The notes under the pieces are model-generated. The model was not told the DNA's origin and did no database searches. It saw nothing but the letters and a program-made list of their open reading frames with translations. From an uncultured Christensenella sp. (GTDB lineage Bacteria > Bacillota > Clostridia > Christensenellales > Borkfalkiaceae): 64,000 bases of DNA. The stretch is taken from the NCBI GenBank assembly GCA_910578145.1, contig CAJTPJ010000001.1, forward strand, positions 62,001 through 126,000, given 5' to 3'. Every line of letters starts with the position of its first letter. Within the stretch, counting starts at the first letter, position 1. The position numbers and the translations under genes were made by a program. Positions 15,421 to 24,104 of this stretch are shown piece after piece.

Positions 15421-17832
15421 TTACCTTAACGTAATATCCAATTTAAATTTCAGGTTGTTTAAAATTTTCTTTACAAACCCGTCTATTTTATTTTCAATAG
15501 GCTCGTCTTTGGGCGTGAACGTCAGCTTAAACGCCATAGATTTTTTGCCTTTGCCAATCTGTTCGCCCACGTACACGTCGAAAAGATTAACTCCCGTAAC
15601 GTATTTGCAAGCCGAATAGATTTCCTTCTCTATCGCCGCGCAGGTTATGGCGGCGTCGCAGGTAAGCGCAAGGTCGCGCGTGATTTCCGCAAACTTAGGT
15701 ATGGGCACGTATTTAAAAGGTTTGGCGTGTTTTTTAAGTTCTTCGTAATCAATTTCCGCAACGTATACGAAACGGTCCAGCGCAAGCTCTTCCGCAACCG
15801 CGGGCGACAACATTCCCAAATAGCCTACTTTCACGCCGTCGCAAATAATTTTTGCGGTAATGCCGGGGTGCAGGAAAGGCTTTTCGCAGGGTTCGTATTC
15901 AAACGATGTGTTAATATCATCGGCAATGCAGTTTACTATGCCTTTCAGGTCGAAAAAGTCGTATTTGCCCCATATACCCAGTGCAATTACGCTTTTTTCT
16001 TCGGGGAAGTCGCAAACGGGCAGGCTTTTGGCAAGGTAAATTTTGCTAATTTCAAACAGTTTGCCCGCCATATTGCCGCGCCTTAAATTTCTAACTATAA
16101 CGTTAACCATAGACGGCGCAAGGGTGGTGCGCATAATGGATAAATCTTCGCTTATGGGGTTGAGTATGCGTATGGCGTTGCGCTCTTTTGCGTCGGGCGC
16201 GAAGTGCAGCATATCCAAATCTTTTTGAGAATAGAACGAATAGCTTGAAATTTCGTAAAGCCCCTTGGAAACGAGCGCGTCTTTCAGCTTGTTTTCGGCC
16301 TTTTGCTCCTCAGTAAAGCCGCCGTTGGTTATAGAAGCGGAGGGCAGGAAAGTGCCGTTAATATTTTCGTAGCCGTAAAACCTTATAATTTCTTCGGCAA
16401 CGTCGGGGTAGCCGTCAATATCTTCGCGGTAGCCGGGTACCGTTAACGTGAGGTTATCACCGTCAAGCGCGGGCTTAAAGTTAAGCCTTTCAAGAATTTT
16501 TACTATATCTTTCGCGGGTACTTCAATGCCCAAAAGCGCGTTTATTTTTGAAACGCTAACGCTCAAATTTTTCTCGTTGGTGCGGGAATATGCCGTAGTT
16601 ACGTCGATATGCAGGTCGGTAACCGTGCCGCAACCAAGCTGTTGGATAAGGTGCAAAGCCCTGTGCATAGCGCGTTCGGTGGTGTATTCGTTTACGCCCT
16701 TTTCAAACAGTGCGGAAGAGTCGGAGTGTTGCCCAAGCGAACGCGCGGTTTTTCTTACGCTGTCGCGCGCAAATTTAGCCGCTTCAAATAAAACTTCCGT
16801 AGTGTCGTTTTTAATTTCGCTGTTAAGTCCGCCCATAACGCCAGCAAGCGCAACGGGTTTTTTGCCGTCGCAAATAACTAAATTGTCGCTTTTAAGCGTA
16901 AATTCGTTTTCATCAAGCGTAATTATTTTCTCGCCGTCGTTTGCGCGGCGAACTACTATCTCGCGTCCGTCAAGCGTTCTTAAATCAAACGCGTGCATAG
17001 GCTGCCCAAGCTCCAACAGCACGAAGTTGGTTATATCAACTACGTTGCTTATCGAGCGCAAACCGCACAGCGCAAGACGTTTTCTAAGCCAGGCGGGGGA
17101 GGGCGCGCATTTAACGTCCTTTACGTAATGCCCTATATATCTGGGGCATATATCGGGGGCTAAGTTGGAAATTTTAATTTTTTCGTAGTTTCCCTTAACC
17201 GCTTTATAACCGTAATCGGGCTCTTTCAGCTTTTTGCCGAGTACCGCCGCAACCTCGCGCGCGATGCCTAAAATGCTTTGACAGTCGGGGCGGTTAGCCG
17301 TTACACCAATATCGAAAATATAGTCGTCAAGCCCAACGATAGGTTTTACGTCGGCGCCGTTTACGCTGTCCTCAGGCAAAATCAAAAGCCCGCAGTAGTC
17401 CGCACCGTCGTACAAATCGCCGTTAAGCCCAAGCTCCGCGCCCGAACACAGCATACCGAAAGAATCTATTCCGCGCAACTTCCCCTTTTTAATAGTGGTA
17501 ACGCCTTCAATAGTGACGTGGTCTTTCGCCGTGGCGTAAACGGTTGCGCCAACCAGTGCGCAAGGCGCTTTTATGCCCTTTTTAACGTTGTCCGCGCCGC
17601 AACAAATCTGAAATACGCCCTTGTCGCCGCAGTCAACCTTACATACGTGCAGGTGCGTGTTTTCCACGCCCTCGCATTCTATAACTTCGCCAACGACGAC
17701 GCCGGAAATATCCTTGCCCAAATCAATTAATTCTTCCACTTCAAACCCGCAGGAGAAAAGTTTTTCCTGCAATTTTTCGGCGGGAATATCTATATCAACG
17801 TAATCTTTAAGCCAACTTAAAGGTGCTTTCAT
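15421..17832 (-). CDS. pheT: phenylalanine-tRNA ligase beta subunit
   Basis: The 803-residue protein matches the usual length and domain order of bacterial PheT. A tRNA-binding (EMAP-like) domain at about 40-150 has the segment THLHVCKVDCGDKGVFQICC. B3/B4 editing and B5 domains and a catalytic-like core follow. A C-terminal anticodon-binding FDX-ACB domain covers about 710-803 (YVPIPKFAEITRDLAL...). With PheS it forms the (alpha-beta)2 enzyme that charges tRNA-Phe in the cytoplasm. The start codon lies 11 nt after the pheS stop, with aaggagaaag as ribosome site. Confidence 0.97.
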   Translation of the reverse strand: MKAPLSWLKDYVDIDIPAEKLQEKLFSCGFEVEELIDLGKDISGVVVGEVIECEGVENTHLHVCKVDCGDKGVFQICCGADNVKKGIKAPCALVGATVYATAKDHVTIEGVTTIKKGKLRGIDSFGMLCSGAELGLNGDLYDGADYCGLLILPEDSVNGADVKPIVGLDDYIFDIGVTANRPDCQSILGIAREVAAVLGKKLKEPDYGYKAVKGNYEKIKISNLAPDICPRYIGHYVKDVKCAPSPAWLRKRLALCGLRSISNVVDITNFVLLELGQPMHAFDLRTLDGREIVVRRANDGEKIITLDENEFTLKSDNLVICDGKKPVALAGVMGGLNSEIKNDTTEVLFEAAKFARDSVRKTARSLGQHSDSSALFEKGVNEYTTERAMHRALHLIQQLGCGTVTDLHIDVTTAYSRTNEKNLSVSVSKINALLGIEVPAKDIVKILERLNFKPALDGDNLTLTVPGYREDIDGYPDVAEEIIRFYGYENINGTFLPSASITNGGFTEEQKAENKLKDALVSKGLYEISSYSFYSQKDLDMLHFAPDAKERNAIRILNPISEDLSIMRTTLAPSMVNVIVRNLRRGNMAGKLFEISKIYLAKSLPVCDFPEEKSVIALGIWGKYDFFDLKGIVNCIADDINTSFEYEPCEKPFLHPGITAKIICDGVKVGYLGMLSPAVAEELALDRFVYVAEIDYEELKKHAKPFKYVPIPKFAEITRDLALTCDAAITCAAIEKEIYSACKYVTGVNLFDVYVGEQIGKGKKSMAFKLTFTPKDEPIENKIDGFVKKILNNLKFKLDITLR

Positions 17833-17843
17833 TTTCTTTCTCC

Positions 17844-18866
17844 TTAACCCTTGAACTGCTTTAAAAATCTCGTGTCGCCCTCGAACAACAGCTTCATATT
17901 ATTGATGCCGTATTTAAGCATTGCAATTCTTTCAATGCCCATTCCAAACGCGAAACCCGTATATATATCGGGGTCAATGCCGCAACCTTCAAGCACGCGG
18001 CGGTTTACCATACCCGCGCCAAGCACTTCAATCCAGCCCGTGCCCTTGCACAAACGGCAACCCGTGCCGCCGCACTCGAAACAGCTTACGTCAACTTCAA
18101 CCGAAGGCTCGGTAAACGGAAAGTAAGAGGGGCGGAGGCGGGTTTTAACGCCCGTGCCGAATATCTTTTTTGCAAACTCGTCAAGCATACCTTTAAGGTC
18201 GCAAAGCGTAACGTGCTTGTCCACTACAAGCCCTTCCATCTGTGAAAACATAGGCGAGTGCGTTGCGTCGTCGTCGCTTCTGTAAACCTTGCCGGGCGAC
18301 AAAATTTTAATGGGCGGCTTCTTATTTTCCATAACGCGTATTTGCCCTGCCGAAGTCTGCGTTCTCAAAAGCAGTTCGGGAGCAAGGTAAAACGTATCCT
18401 GCATATCCCGCGCGGGGTGGTCGGCTGGCGTGTTAAGCGCGGTAAAATTATAATAATCGTTTTCAATTTCGGGTCCTTCAAACACCTCGAAACCCATTCC
18501 CGCAAAAATAGAAATAAGCTCGTTTCTTATCAGAGTGTTGGGGTGATACGCCCCGTTTTCGGGTGCGCGCCCGGGCAAAGTGACGTCTATTTTCTCGTCG
18601 GAATATTTCTTTTTAAGCTCAAACTCTTTTAATTTCTTTTCAATAGCCGCAAACTTGTTTTCCGTCCATTCGCGAAGCGCGTTTAACAGCTTGCCCATAG
18701 AAGGGCGTTGCTCGGGCGGCACGTCCCGCATATTTTTCATTAGCGAGGAAATTTCACCCGTTTTCCCCAAAAAGCGCATTTTAATTTCCTGCAACGTCTT
18801 GGAAGATTTAACGTCCTGTACGGCTTCGTCAATGCTCTTTTCAATTTCGTCAATCTTTTTCTGCAT
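17844..18866 (-). CDS. pheS: phenylalanine-tRNA ligase alpha subunit
   Basis: The 340-residue protein has an N-terminal coiled-coil (about 1-90) and the class II synthetase core with motif 2 (RPSYFPFTEPSVEVDV) and motif 3 (FAFGMGIERIAMLKYGI). A CFECGGTGCRLCKGTGW insertion holds four cysteines and is common in clostridial PheS. It forms the catalytic subunit of the phenylalanyl-tRNA synthetase. The 90-nt gap before it, after the fumarase beta gene, is too short for a T-box leader and none is seen, so control is probably from the promoter of the whole run. A ribosome site aaggag precedes the ATG. Confidence 0.97.
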   Translation of the reverse strand: MQKKIDEIEKSIDEAVQDVKSSKTLQEIKMRFLGKTGEISSLMKNMRDVPPEQRPSMGKLLNALREWTENKFAAIEKKLKEFELKKKYSDEKIDVTLPGRAPENGAYHPNTLIRNELISIFAGMGFEVFEGPEIENDYYNFTALNTPADHPARDMQDTFYLAPELLLRTQTSAGQIRVMENKKPPIKILSPGKVYRSDDDATHSPMFSQMEGLVVDKHVTLCDLKGMLDEFAKKIFGTGVKTRLRPSYFPFTEPSVEVDVSCFECGGTGCRLCKGTGWIEVLGAGMVNRRVLEGCGIDPDIYTGFAFGMGIERIAMLKYGINNMKLLFEGDTRFLKQFKG

Positions 18867-18956
18867 AATTACTCCTTATATAATAGCCGTTTTTGTCGGA
18901 AGCAAAGGTTAGGCGACCGCCGCGCCTGCCCGTCCGCGCTAAACGGCGGTGAGTTT

Positions 18957-19475
18957 TTAATATATAGACCCGCCCGCGGCGTCGTACGCAACGATAACGG
19001 GAAAATTTTCAACTTCCAAACGGTACACCGCTTCGGAAAGCAAATCCTCAAACGCAATGCACTGCGAAGATTTAATTGCCGAGCCGTACAGCGCGCCCGC
19101 GCCGCCAACCGCCGCAAAATATACGGCGCCGTTTCTTTTTAGCGCGTCGCGCACGGCGTCGTTCATTTCGCCTTTACCGATAATCGCGCCCAGCCCGCCG
19201 TCTAAAAGCGCGGGCGCAAAACTCTCCATTCTCGCCGAGGTAGTGGGACCGCAACTTCCCGAAGCCGTCCCCGCTTTTGCAGGGCAAGGCCCCGCGTAGT
19301 AAATAACCGCGTTTTTTAAATCGAACGGCAAAGGTTTGCCCTCTTCCAAAATTTGAAAAATCCGCTTATGCGCACAGTCGCGCGCGGTTAATATTACGCC
19401 CGTAAGGCTTACGCTGTCGCCCGCGCGAAGTTCGGCGGCGGCGCTTTTTGAAAGCGGAAGTGTAAGCTCTTTCAT
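18957..19475 (-). CDS. fumB: fumarate hydratase, class I, beta subunit
   Basis: The start at 19,475 gives 172 residues; it overlaps the alpha-subunit stop as ATGA and has aaaggag just upstream. An earlier in-frame start lacks a ribosome site. Segments YYAGPCPAKAGTASGSCGPT, IGKGEMNDAVRDALKRNGA and FPVIVAYDAAGGSIY are those of the beta subunit (the C-terminal half of class I iron-sulfur fumarases). With the alpha subunit it interconverts fumarate and malate. L-tartrate dehydratase has the same two-subunit design; fumarase is the more common function in Clostridia. The symbol is used here for the beta subunit only. Confidence 0.9.
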   Translation of the reverse strand: MKELTLPLSKSAAAELRAGDSVSLTGVILTARDCAHKRIFQILEEGKPLPFDLKNAVIYYAGPCPAKAGTASGSCGPTTSARMESFAPALLDGGLGAIIGKGEMNDAVRDALKRNGAVYFAAVGGAGALYGSAIKSSQCIAFEDLLSEAVYRLEVENFPVIVAYDAAGGSIY

Positions 19476-20311
19476 ATAATCTCCTTTACGCACCGTACGC
19501 AGTGGCACTGGATATTAACCGCAACGGGCAGCCCCGCAATGTGCGTGGGCGCGTACTCGCACGCAACCCCTAAAGCGGTAACGTCGCCGTGAAAGCCTTG
19601 GCAACCCACGTTAAGCCCGTTTATGCGCTTTAAAGCCTCACGCTCGATATCCGCAATGTCGCCGCGCGGGTTAAACGTTCCAATATCCCGTGTAAGCGCC
19701 TTTTTGGCAAGGAAAGCGCAGTAGTCGAAAGTCCCGCCTATGCCCACGCCTACGTAAACGGGAGGGCAGGGGCGCGAACCCGCGTCTTTTACCGTTTGGG
19801 TTATCGCCGAAATTATTCCTTCAACCCCCTGCGCGGGTTTAAGCATATACAGCTTGGACATATTTTCACTGCCAAACCCCTTAGGCATAAAAGTTATTCT
19901 TATTTTATCGCCTTCAACGATTTCGGTATGAAGTATGGCGGGGGTGTTGTCGCCCGTGTTTTTGCGGGTTATAGGGTCGCAAACGGATTTTCTGAAATAC
20001 CCGTCGGCATAAGCCGCCTTAACGCCGCTGTCTACCGCCGACTGCAAAGGCTCGCCCTCAAGAAAAACGTCCTGCCCTATTTCCAATAAAACTACCGCCA
20101 TACCCGTGTCCTGACAGACGGGCATATTTTCTTTTATTGCTATTTCGCTGTTTTTAATAAGCGTATCAAGCGCAAACTTCGCCGCCGCGCCGCTTTCGTT
20201 TTCGCGCGCGGAACGTAGCGCTGATTTACAGGCGGGGGTAAGATTTACGCCCGCTTTTAAAGCCATACGATAAATTTTTTGCCCGATAACGCTTGTGTTT
20301 ATCTTTCGCAT
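19472..20311 (-). CDS. fumA: fumarate hydratase, class I, alpha subunit
   Basis: The 279-residue protein carries the cysteines that hold the [4Fe-4S] cluster in this family: Cys66 (MPVCQDTG), Cys237 (NVGCQGFHGD) and a CHCVRC group at 269-274. GVGIGGTFDYC is a further conserved segment. Together with the beta subunit encoded just downstream it forms an oxygen-sensitive hydratase of the TCA branch. The start codon lies 8 nt downstream of a TATAAA (20,325-20,320, minus strand) and no ribosome site is seen, so the mRNA may be leaderless or nearly so. Tartrate dehydratase activity cannot be excluded. Confidence 0.9.
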   Translation of the reverse strand: MRKINTSVIGQKIYRMALKAGVNLTPACKSALRSARENESGAAAKFALDTLIKNSEIAIKENMPVCQDTGMAVVLLEIGQDVFLEGEPLQSAVDSGVKAAYADGYFRKSVCDPITRKNTGDNTPAILHTEIVEGDKIRITFMPKGFGSENMSKLYMLKPAQGVEGIISAITQTVKDAGSRPCPPVYVGVGIGGTFDYCAFLAKKALTRDIGTFNPRGDIADIEREALKRINGLNVGCQGFHGDVTALGVACEYAPTHIAGLPVAVNIQCHCVRCVKEII

Positions 20312-20354
20312 ACAACAATTTTATAACAAATTAAAATAAAAGTAAAATAAATCA

Positions 20355-20383
20355 TTTACTAAAATTCAATTTTGCGATATAAT
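20355..20383 (+). promoter_or_regulatory. promoter directly abutting the CPBP protease start codon
   Basis: TATAAT at 20,378-20,383 with a weak -35 (TTTACT, 20,355-20,360, 17-bp spacer). The ATG at 20,390 lies where transcription should begin, which predicts a leaderless message. Confidence 0.55.
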
Positions 20384-20389
20384 CAGGGT

Positions 20390-21328
20390 ATGAACGATGA
20401 TTTTAAGATGAGCGAAGTGCAACCGCCCCTTTCGCGGGTGGGCGGGCTTGCGTTCAGTTCGGCTACCGTGGTATACGTGGTTCTTGCGTTTTTCGCGGGG
20501 CTTTTGATAAAAGGTTTAAAAATAGAGGAAGGCTCTTCGGCTTTCGTGTATATAAGTTACCTCGTCGCGCCCGTGGCAATAGTGGCGGTAACGGCGTTTT
20601 TCGTTGGTACTAAAAAAATAAGCGCAAAGCAGGCGTTTCCCTTAAAATGTCACCCTAAATATTTTGCGATAGCTATTTTGTTGGTTTTCGGCTTGCAGTT
20701 TTCCGTGGGCTATATCGACGCGCCCGTATTGGAGTTTTTTAAACTGCTGGGTTATCGAGAGCGCGGCTCCGGCGCGTATTTCCCCAACCTTGAAGGCGGT
20801 TTGGTAGTGCCCGCGTTTTTGGTTATGGCAATTATGCCGGCAATTTTCGAGGAGGCGTTGTTCCGCGGCGTAATTCTTAATTCCTGTGAAAAGAGTATGG
20901 GCAGTATTCCCGCGGTGCTTTCCGTGGGGCTTTGCTTTATGTTGTTCCACGCCTCGCCCGAGCAAACGGTTTACCAATTTATTGCGGGCTGTGCGTTTGC
21001 TTTTATCGCCGTGCGCTCCGGCTCTATTTTGCCGTCGGTGCTTATGCACTTTATAAACAACGGGCTTATAGTAATTTTCGCCGCTTGCGGGCTTTTCGAC
21101 GAGGCGGGTCAACTTGTAATGCCGCAAACGGCGTTTATAGTTGTAACCACGCTTTCCGCGCTTTCTTTCGCTGGCGCGGCGGTATGGCTTGCGCTTGATA
21201 AAAAAAGGGGGCTTGTAAAGGGCGATAAAGCGGGCGTTATCCAATTTTACAAGTATGCGGCGCTGGGCATAATCGCGCTTACGCTGTCCTGGATATTGAA
21301 TTTCGTTATGAGCGGTGCAAATGTATAA
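20390..21328 (+). CDS. CPBP-family intramembrane glutamic protease (CAAX-type)
   Basis: The 312-residue protein has about eight hydrophobic segments and the CPBP motifs FEEALFRGVIL (EExxxR, about residue 160), FMLFHASPEQTVYQF (about 190) and SVLMHFINN (about 222). These build the membrane-embedded active site of Rce1-like proteases. Such proteins process peptides or other membrane substrates, sometimes for self-immunity; the substrate here is unknown. The start is set at 20,390 because the frame upstream has only a TTG inside the promoter. No ribosome site is visible. The gene overlaps rlmH by 8 nt. Confidence 0.85.
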   Translation: MNDDFKMSEVQPPLSRVGGLAFSSATVVYVVLAFFAGLLIKGLKIEEGSSAFVYISYLVAPVAIVAVTAFFVGTKKISAKQAFPLKCHPKYFAIAILLVFGLQFSVGYIDAPVLEFFKLLGYRERGSGAYFPNLEGGLVVPAFLVMAIMPAIFEEALFRGVILNSCEKSMGSIPAVLSVGLCFMLFHASPEQTVYQFIAGCAFAFIAVRSGSILPSVLMHFINNGLIVIFAACGLFDEAGQLVMPQTAFIVVTTLSALSFAGAAVWLALDKKRGLVKGDKAGVIQFYKYAALGIIALTLSWILNFVMSGANV

Positions 21329-21758
21329 GATAAATATTGTGTGCGTCGGCAAAATAAAAGAAGAGTTTTACCGCGCGGCGGTCGCCGAATATTTAAAGCG
21401 GCTTTCGCGGTTTGCAAAGGTTGAAATTTGCGAACTTGCCGAAGGTAAAAACATAGAAGAGGAAGCCCCCGCCATACTGCGCGCGGCTAAGGGCAGTATA
21501 TTCGCGCTGTGCATAGAGGGCAAAAAACTTTCAAGCCCCGCGCTCGCCGCCGAAATTAAAAGGGTTTGCGATAGGCGCGGCGAAATGACTTTTATCATAG
21601 GTTCTTCGTGCGGACTTGCGCAAACCGTTAAGGACGCGGCGGATTTTAAGCTGTCCTTTTCGGATATGACTTTTCCGCACCAGCTTATGCGGGTGATTTT
21701 GTGCGAGCAGATTTACCGTGCGTTTATGATTAACGCGGGCAGCGATTATCATAAATAA
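21321..21758 (+). CDS. rlmH: 23S rRNA (pseudouridine-1915 N3)-methyltransferase
   Basis: The ATG at 21,321 gives 145 residues beginning YKINIVCVGKIKEEFYR, aligned with the usual RlmH start. The SAM-binding knot is shown by FIIGSSCGLAQTV and the C-terminal signature SDMTFPHQLMRVILCEQIYR, ending in YHK. RlmH is a SPOUT methyltransferase that modifies helix 69 of 23S rRNA on the 70S ribosome. The gene overlaps the CPBP protease gene by 8 nt, so the two are cotranscribed. Confidence 0.95.
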   Translation: MYKINIVCVGKIKEEFYRAAVAEYLKRLSRFAKVEICELAEGKNIEEEAPAILRAAKGSIFALCIEGKKLSSPALAAEIKRVCDRRGEMTFIIGSSCGLAQTVKDAADFKLSFSDMTFPHQLMRVILCEQIYRAFMINAGSDYHK

Positions 21759-21782
21759 TTAATAAACACATATTTTTATTAT

Positions 21783-22514
21783 GTGATATACGACCAGGTT
21801 GCTAAATTTTACAAAAGCTGGCAAGGCAAAAAATGCGTTATAGGCTATTCGTGCCACAACCGCGAAATTTTTGCCTTTCATCTCGGCGCGGAAACGGGCA
21901 GGCAGTTTATTGCCGTATACGCGGTGCACGCGCGCGAGTGGATAACGGCGGAACTCGCCGTAAAACATCTTAAAACGGGATTAAAACGCGGCGGGGGCTG
22001 GGTAATTCCGCTATTAAATCCGGACGGCGCGGAAATTTCGCAAACCCAGTTTCCGTTATGGAAAGCCAACGCGCGCGGCGTGGATTTAAACTGCAATTTC
22101 GACGCCGATTGGGGTAGCGGCAGGCTTAACACAACCCGCCGCGGCAGTGAAAACTGCATAGGCGACAGCCCGTTTTCCGAACCCGAAACCATAGCTTTAA
22201 GGGATTTCACGCTTAAAATACGGCCGTTCGTAACGTTAAGTTTCCACACCAAGGGCGAGGAAATTTATTGGGAGTACGGCGGACGCGGCGATATCCGCGG
22301 TGCGGAAATTATAAAAAACGTAACGGGCTACGAGGTGAAAAAGATTTACGGCTCGGCGGGCGGTTATAAAGATTGGTGCATAAAAAAACTGCGTATCCCC
22401 GCGTATACCGTTGAGTGCGGCGCGGACGGTCTTTCGCACCCGATAATCAAATTAAACAAACTGAAAAAGTGCTATAAAATACTTAAAATTTTCGTGGAAA
22501 ATTATGGAAAATAA
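21783..22514 (+). CDS. M14-family zinc carboxypeptidase-like protein
   Basis: The 243-residue protein retains the M14 active site: zinc ligands His49 and Glu52 (VHAREW) and His155 (SFHTKG), substrate-binding Arg98 (NARGVDLNCNFD) and catalytic Glu211 (YTVECG). It has no signal peptide, so it is probably cytoplasmic. M14 enzymes of this short type often cut peptidoglycan-derived peptides such as gamma-D-glutamyl-diaminopimelate, as YqgT/MpaA do; this role is inference. The start is a GTG at 21,783 without a clear ribosome site. The gene overlaps tadA by 11 nt. Confidence 0.8.
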   Translation: MIYDQVAKFYKSWQGKKCVIGYSCHNREIFAFHLGAETGRQFIAVYAVHAREWITAELAVKHLKTGLKRGGGWVIPLLNPDGAEISQTQFPLWKANARGVDLNCNFDADWGSGRLNTTRRGSENCIGDSPFSEPETIALRDFTLKIRPFVTLSFHTKGEEIYWEYGGRGDIRGAEIIKNVTGYEVKKIYGSAGGYKDWCIKKLRIPAYTVECGADGLSHPIIKLNKLKKCYKILKIFVENYGK

Positions 22515-22983
22515 ATTTATGAAAGCCGCTATAAGTTGCGCCAAAGCCGCCCTTAAAGAGGGCGAGGTGCCCATAGGCGCGGTTGTGGTGTGCAACGGAA
22601 AAGTAATAGCGCGCGGTCACAACAGGCGCACTAAAAAGCAAATAGCCACCGCGCACGCAGAGGTGGAGGCAATAGAAAAGGCGTGTAAAAAGCTGAAAAG
22701 CTGGCGCATACCCGAATGCGAGCTGTACGTTACGTTAGAGCCCTGCCCTATGTGTATGGGCGCAATGCTAAACGCGCGCATAAAAAAGGTGTATTTCGGC
22801 GCGTACGAAGCCAAAGGCAGAACGCTTACTTCGGAAATAGCAAACGCAAACCTCTTAAACCATATAGTGGAAGTCGAGGGGGGAGTAATGGAAAAGGAAT
22901 GCGCGGAGATATTGTCAACTTTTTTCAGGGAAATGCGCGAGCGTACCAAACGTAAAAATGACGGGGAAACGCCGCTTATTTAA
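22504..22983 (+). CDS. tadA: tRNA-specific adenosine deaminase
   Basis: The 159-residue protein has the zinc deaminase motifs TAHAEVEAI (HAE) and EPCPMCMGAM (PCxxC). The catalytic Glu lies in HAE. TadA converts adenosine 34 to inosine in the wobble position of tRNA-Arg(ACG). The sequence KVYFGAYEAKGR after the zinc motif fits TadA rather than cytidine or guanine deaminases. It is the last gene of the CPBP-rlmH-M14 run. Confidence 0.93.
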   Translation: MENKFMKAAISCAKAALKEGEVPIGAVVVCNGKVIARGHNRRTKKQIATAHAEVEAIEKACKKLKSWRIPECELYVTLEPCPMCMGAMLNARIKKVYFGAYEAKGRTLTSEIANANLLNHIVEVEGGVMEKECAEILSTFFREMRERTKRKNDGETPLI

Positions 22984-23012
22984 TTGACTTTTACCGAGAT
23001 AAATTATACAAT
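22984..23012 (+). promoter_or_regulatory. promoter of prs
   Basis: TTGACT (22,984-22,989), 17-bp spacer, TACAAT (23,007-23,012). The leader is about 70 nt with only a weak hairpin. Confidence 0.75.
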
Positions 23013-23090
23013 TTATAATGCTTGCAAGAATTTGTGAATGAAGAGGGTAAACTCTTTTAAAAATACGAATGAATTTTGGAGGATAATCTA

Positions 23091-24038
23091 ATGATAAGCC
23101 ACGGAAACGAAATCAAGATTTTTTCGGGCAATTCAAACAAGCCGCTGGCGGAAGCAATCGCCAAAAAGCTGAACACCACTCTCGGCGAAATGGAAGTTAC
23201 GCACTTTTCTGACGGGGAAATTTACGTGCGCTTTAACGAAACCATTCGCGGTATGGACGTGTTTCTCGTTCAGTCTACCAGCTATCCCGTAAACACCAAT
23301 CTTATGGAATTGCTGATAATGATTGACGCCGCAAAAAGAGCCAGCGCGGGCAGAATTACAGCCGTAATCCCCTATTTCGGTTACGCCCGTCAGGACAGAA
23401 AGGCGCGTTCGCGCGAGCCTATAACGGCAAAACTCGTGGCAAATCTTATAACCAGCGCGGGTGCGGACAGAGTTTTAACTATGGATTTGCACTGTATGCA
23501 AATTCAGGGATTTTTCGATATTCCCCTCGATAATCTCGTAGGCGGCCCCACGCTGTACAATTATTTCAAACCCAAAGTAGACGATAATTTCGTAGTTGTT
23601 TCCCCCGACATAGGTTCGGTTGCGCGCGCAAGAAAGGTAGCCGCCAGAATGGACGCGAAAATGGCTATAATAGATAAGCGCCGCCCCAAAGCCAACGTTA
23701 TGGAGGTTATGAACATAATAGGTGACGTAAACGGCAAAAACTGCCTTATGGTAGACGATATGATAGATACTGCCGGCACCATAGTCCAAGGTGCAAAAGC
23801 GCTTAAAGAAGCGGGCGCTAAGGAAATTTACGCTTGTTGCTCGCACGGCGTTTTGTCCGGTCCCGCTATAGAAAGGCTTGCGGCTTCGCCTATAACCGAG
23901 CTTGCAATGCTTGACACCATTAACATACCTCAGGAAAAAATGTTGCCCATATTTAAAATGATTTCTACCGCGCCTATATTTGCGGCAGCGATAGAAAACG
24001 TTTATATGGACAGGTCTATGTCTAAAATTTACGATTAA
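23091..24038 (+). CDS. prs: ribose-phosphate pyrophosphokinase
   Basis: The ATG at 23,091 follows ggagg by 7 nt and gives 315 residues, the usual length. The ATP/ribose-5-phosphate signature is RQDRKARSREPITAK, and the PRPP-binding loop is LMVDDMIDTAGT (about residue 220). The enzyme makes PRPP in the cytoplasm, the first substrate of the purine operon at 50-63 kb of this window. It is monocistronic, with its own promoter and terminator. Confidence 0.97.
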   Translation: MISHGNEIKIFSGNSNKPLAEAIAKKLNTTLGEMEVTHFSDGEIYVRFNETIRGMDVFLVQSTSYPVNTNLMELLIMIDAAKRASAGRITAVIPYFGYARQDRKARSREPITAKLVANLITSAGADRVLTMDLHCMQIQGFFDIPLDNLVGGPTLYNYFKPKVDDNFVVVSPDIGSVARARKVAARMDAKMAIIDKRRPKANVMEVMNIIGDVNGKNCLMVDDMIDTAGTIVQGAKALKEAGAKEIYACCSHGVLSGPAIERLAASPITELAMLDTINIPQEKMLPIFKMISTAPIFAAAIENVYMDRSMSKIYD

Positions 24039-24063
24039 AGCGTAAAAGATTTTTAAAAAAACG

Positions 24064-24091
24064 AAAAAGCCGCGGGAAACGCGGCTTTTTA
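24064..24091 (+). terminator. terminator after prs
   Basis: AAAAGCCGCG / CGCGGCTTTTT stem with a GGAAA loop and a T-run; it ends 14 nt before pth. Confidence 0.85.
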
Positions 24092-24104
24092 AGGTAATAC
24101 GGAA

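Noticed and set aside
16448..17128. Open frame of 226 codons opposite pheT
   Set aside because: It lies wholly antisense to a certain gene, lacks a ribosome site and family features, and is explained by the GCG/CGC codon bias.
18867..18956. Possible T-box or attenuator leader before pheS
   Set aside because: The gap is only 90 nt, with an imperfect GC-rich hairpin but no T-box sequence, specifier loop or U-run.
20642..21352. Open frame of 236 codons opposite the CPBP protease gene
   Set aside because: Very basic, low-complexity translation, antisense to a gene with clear motifs.
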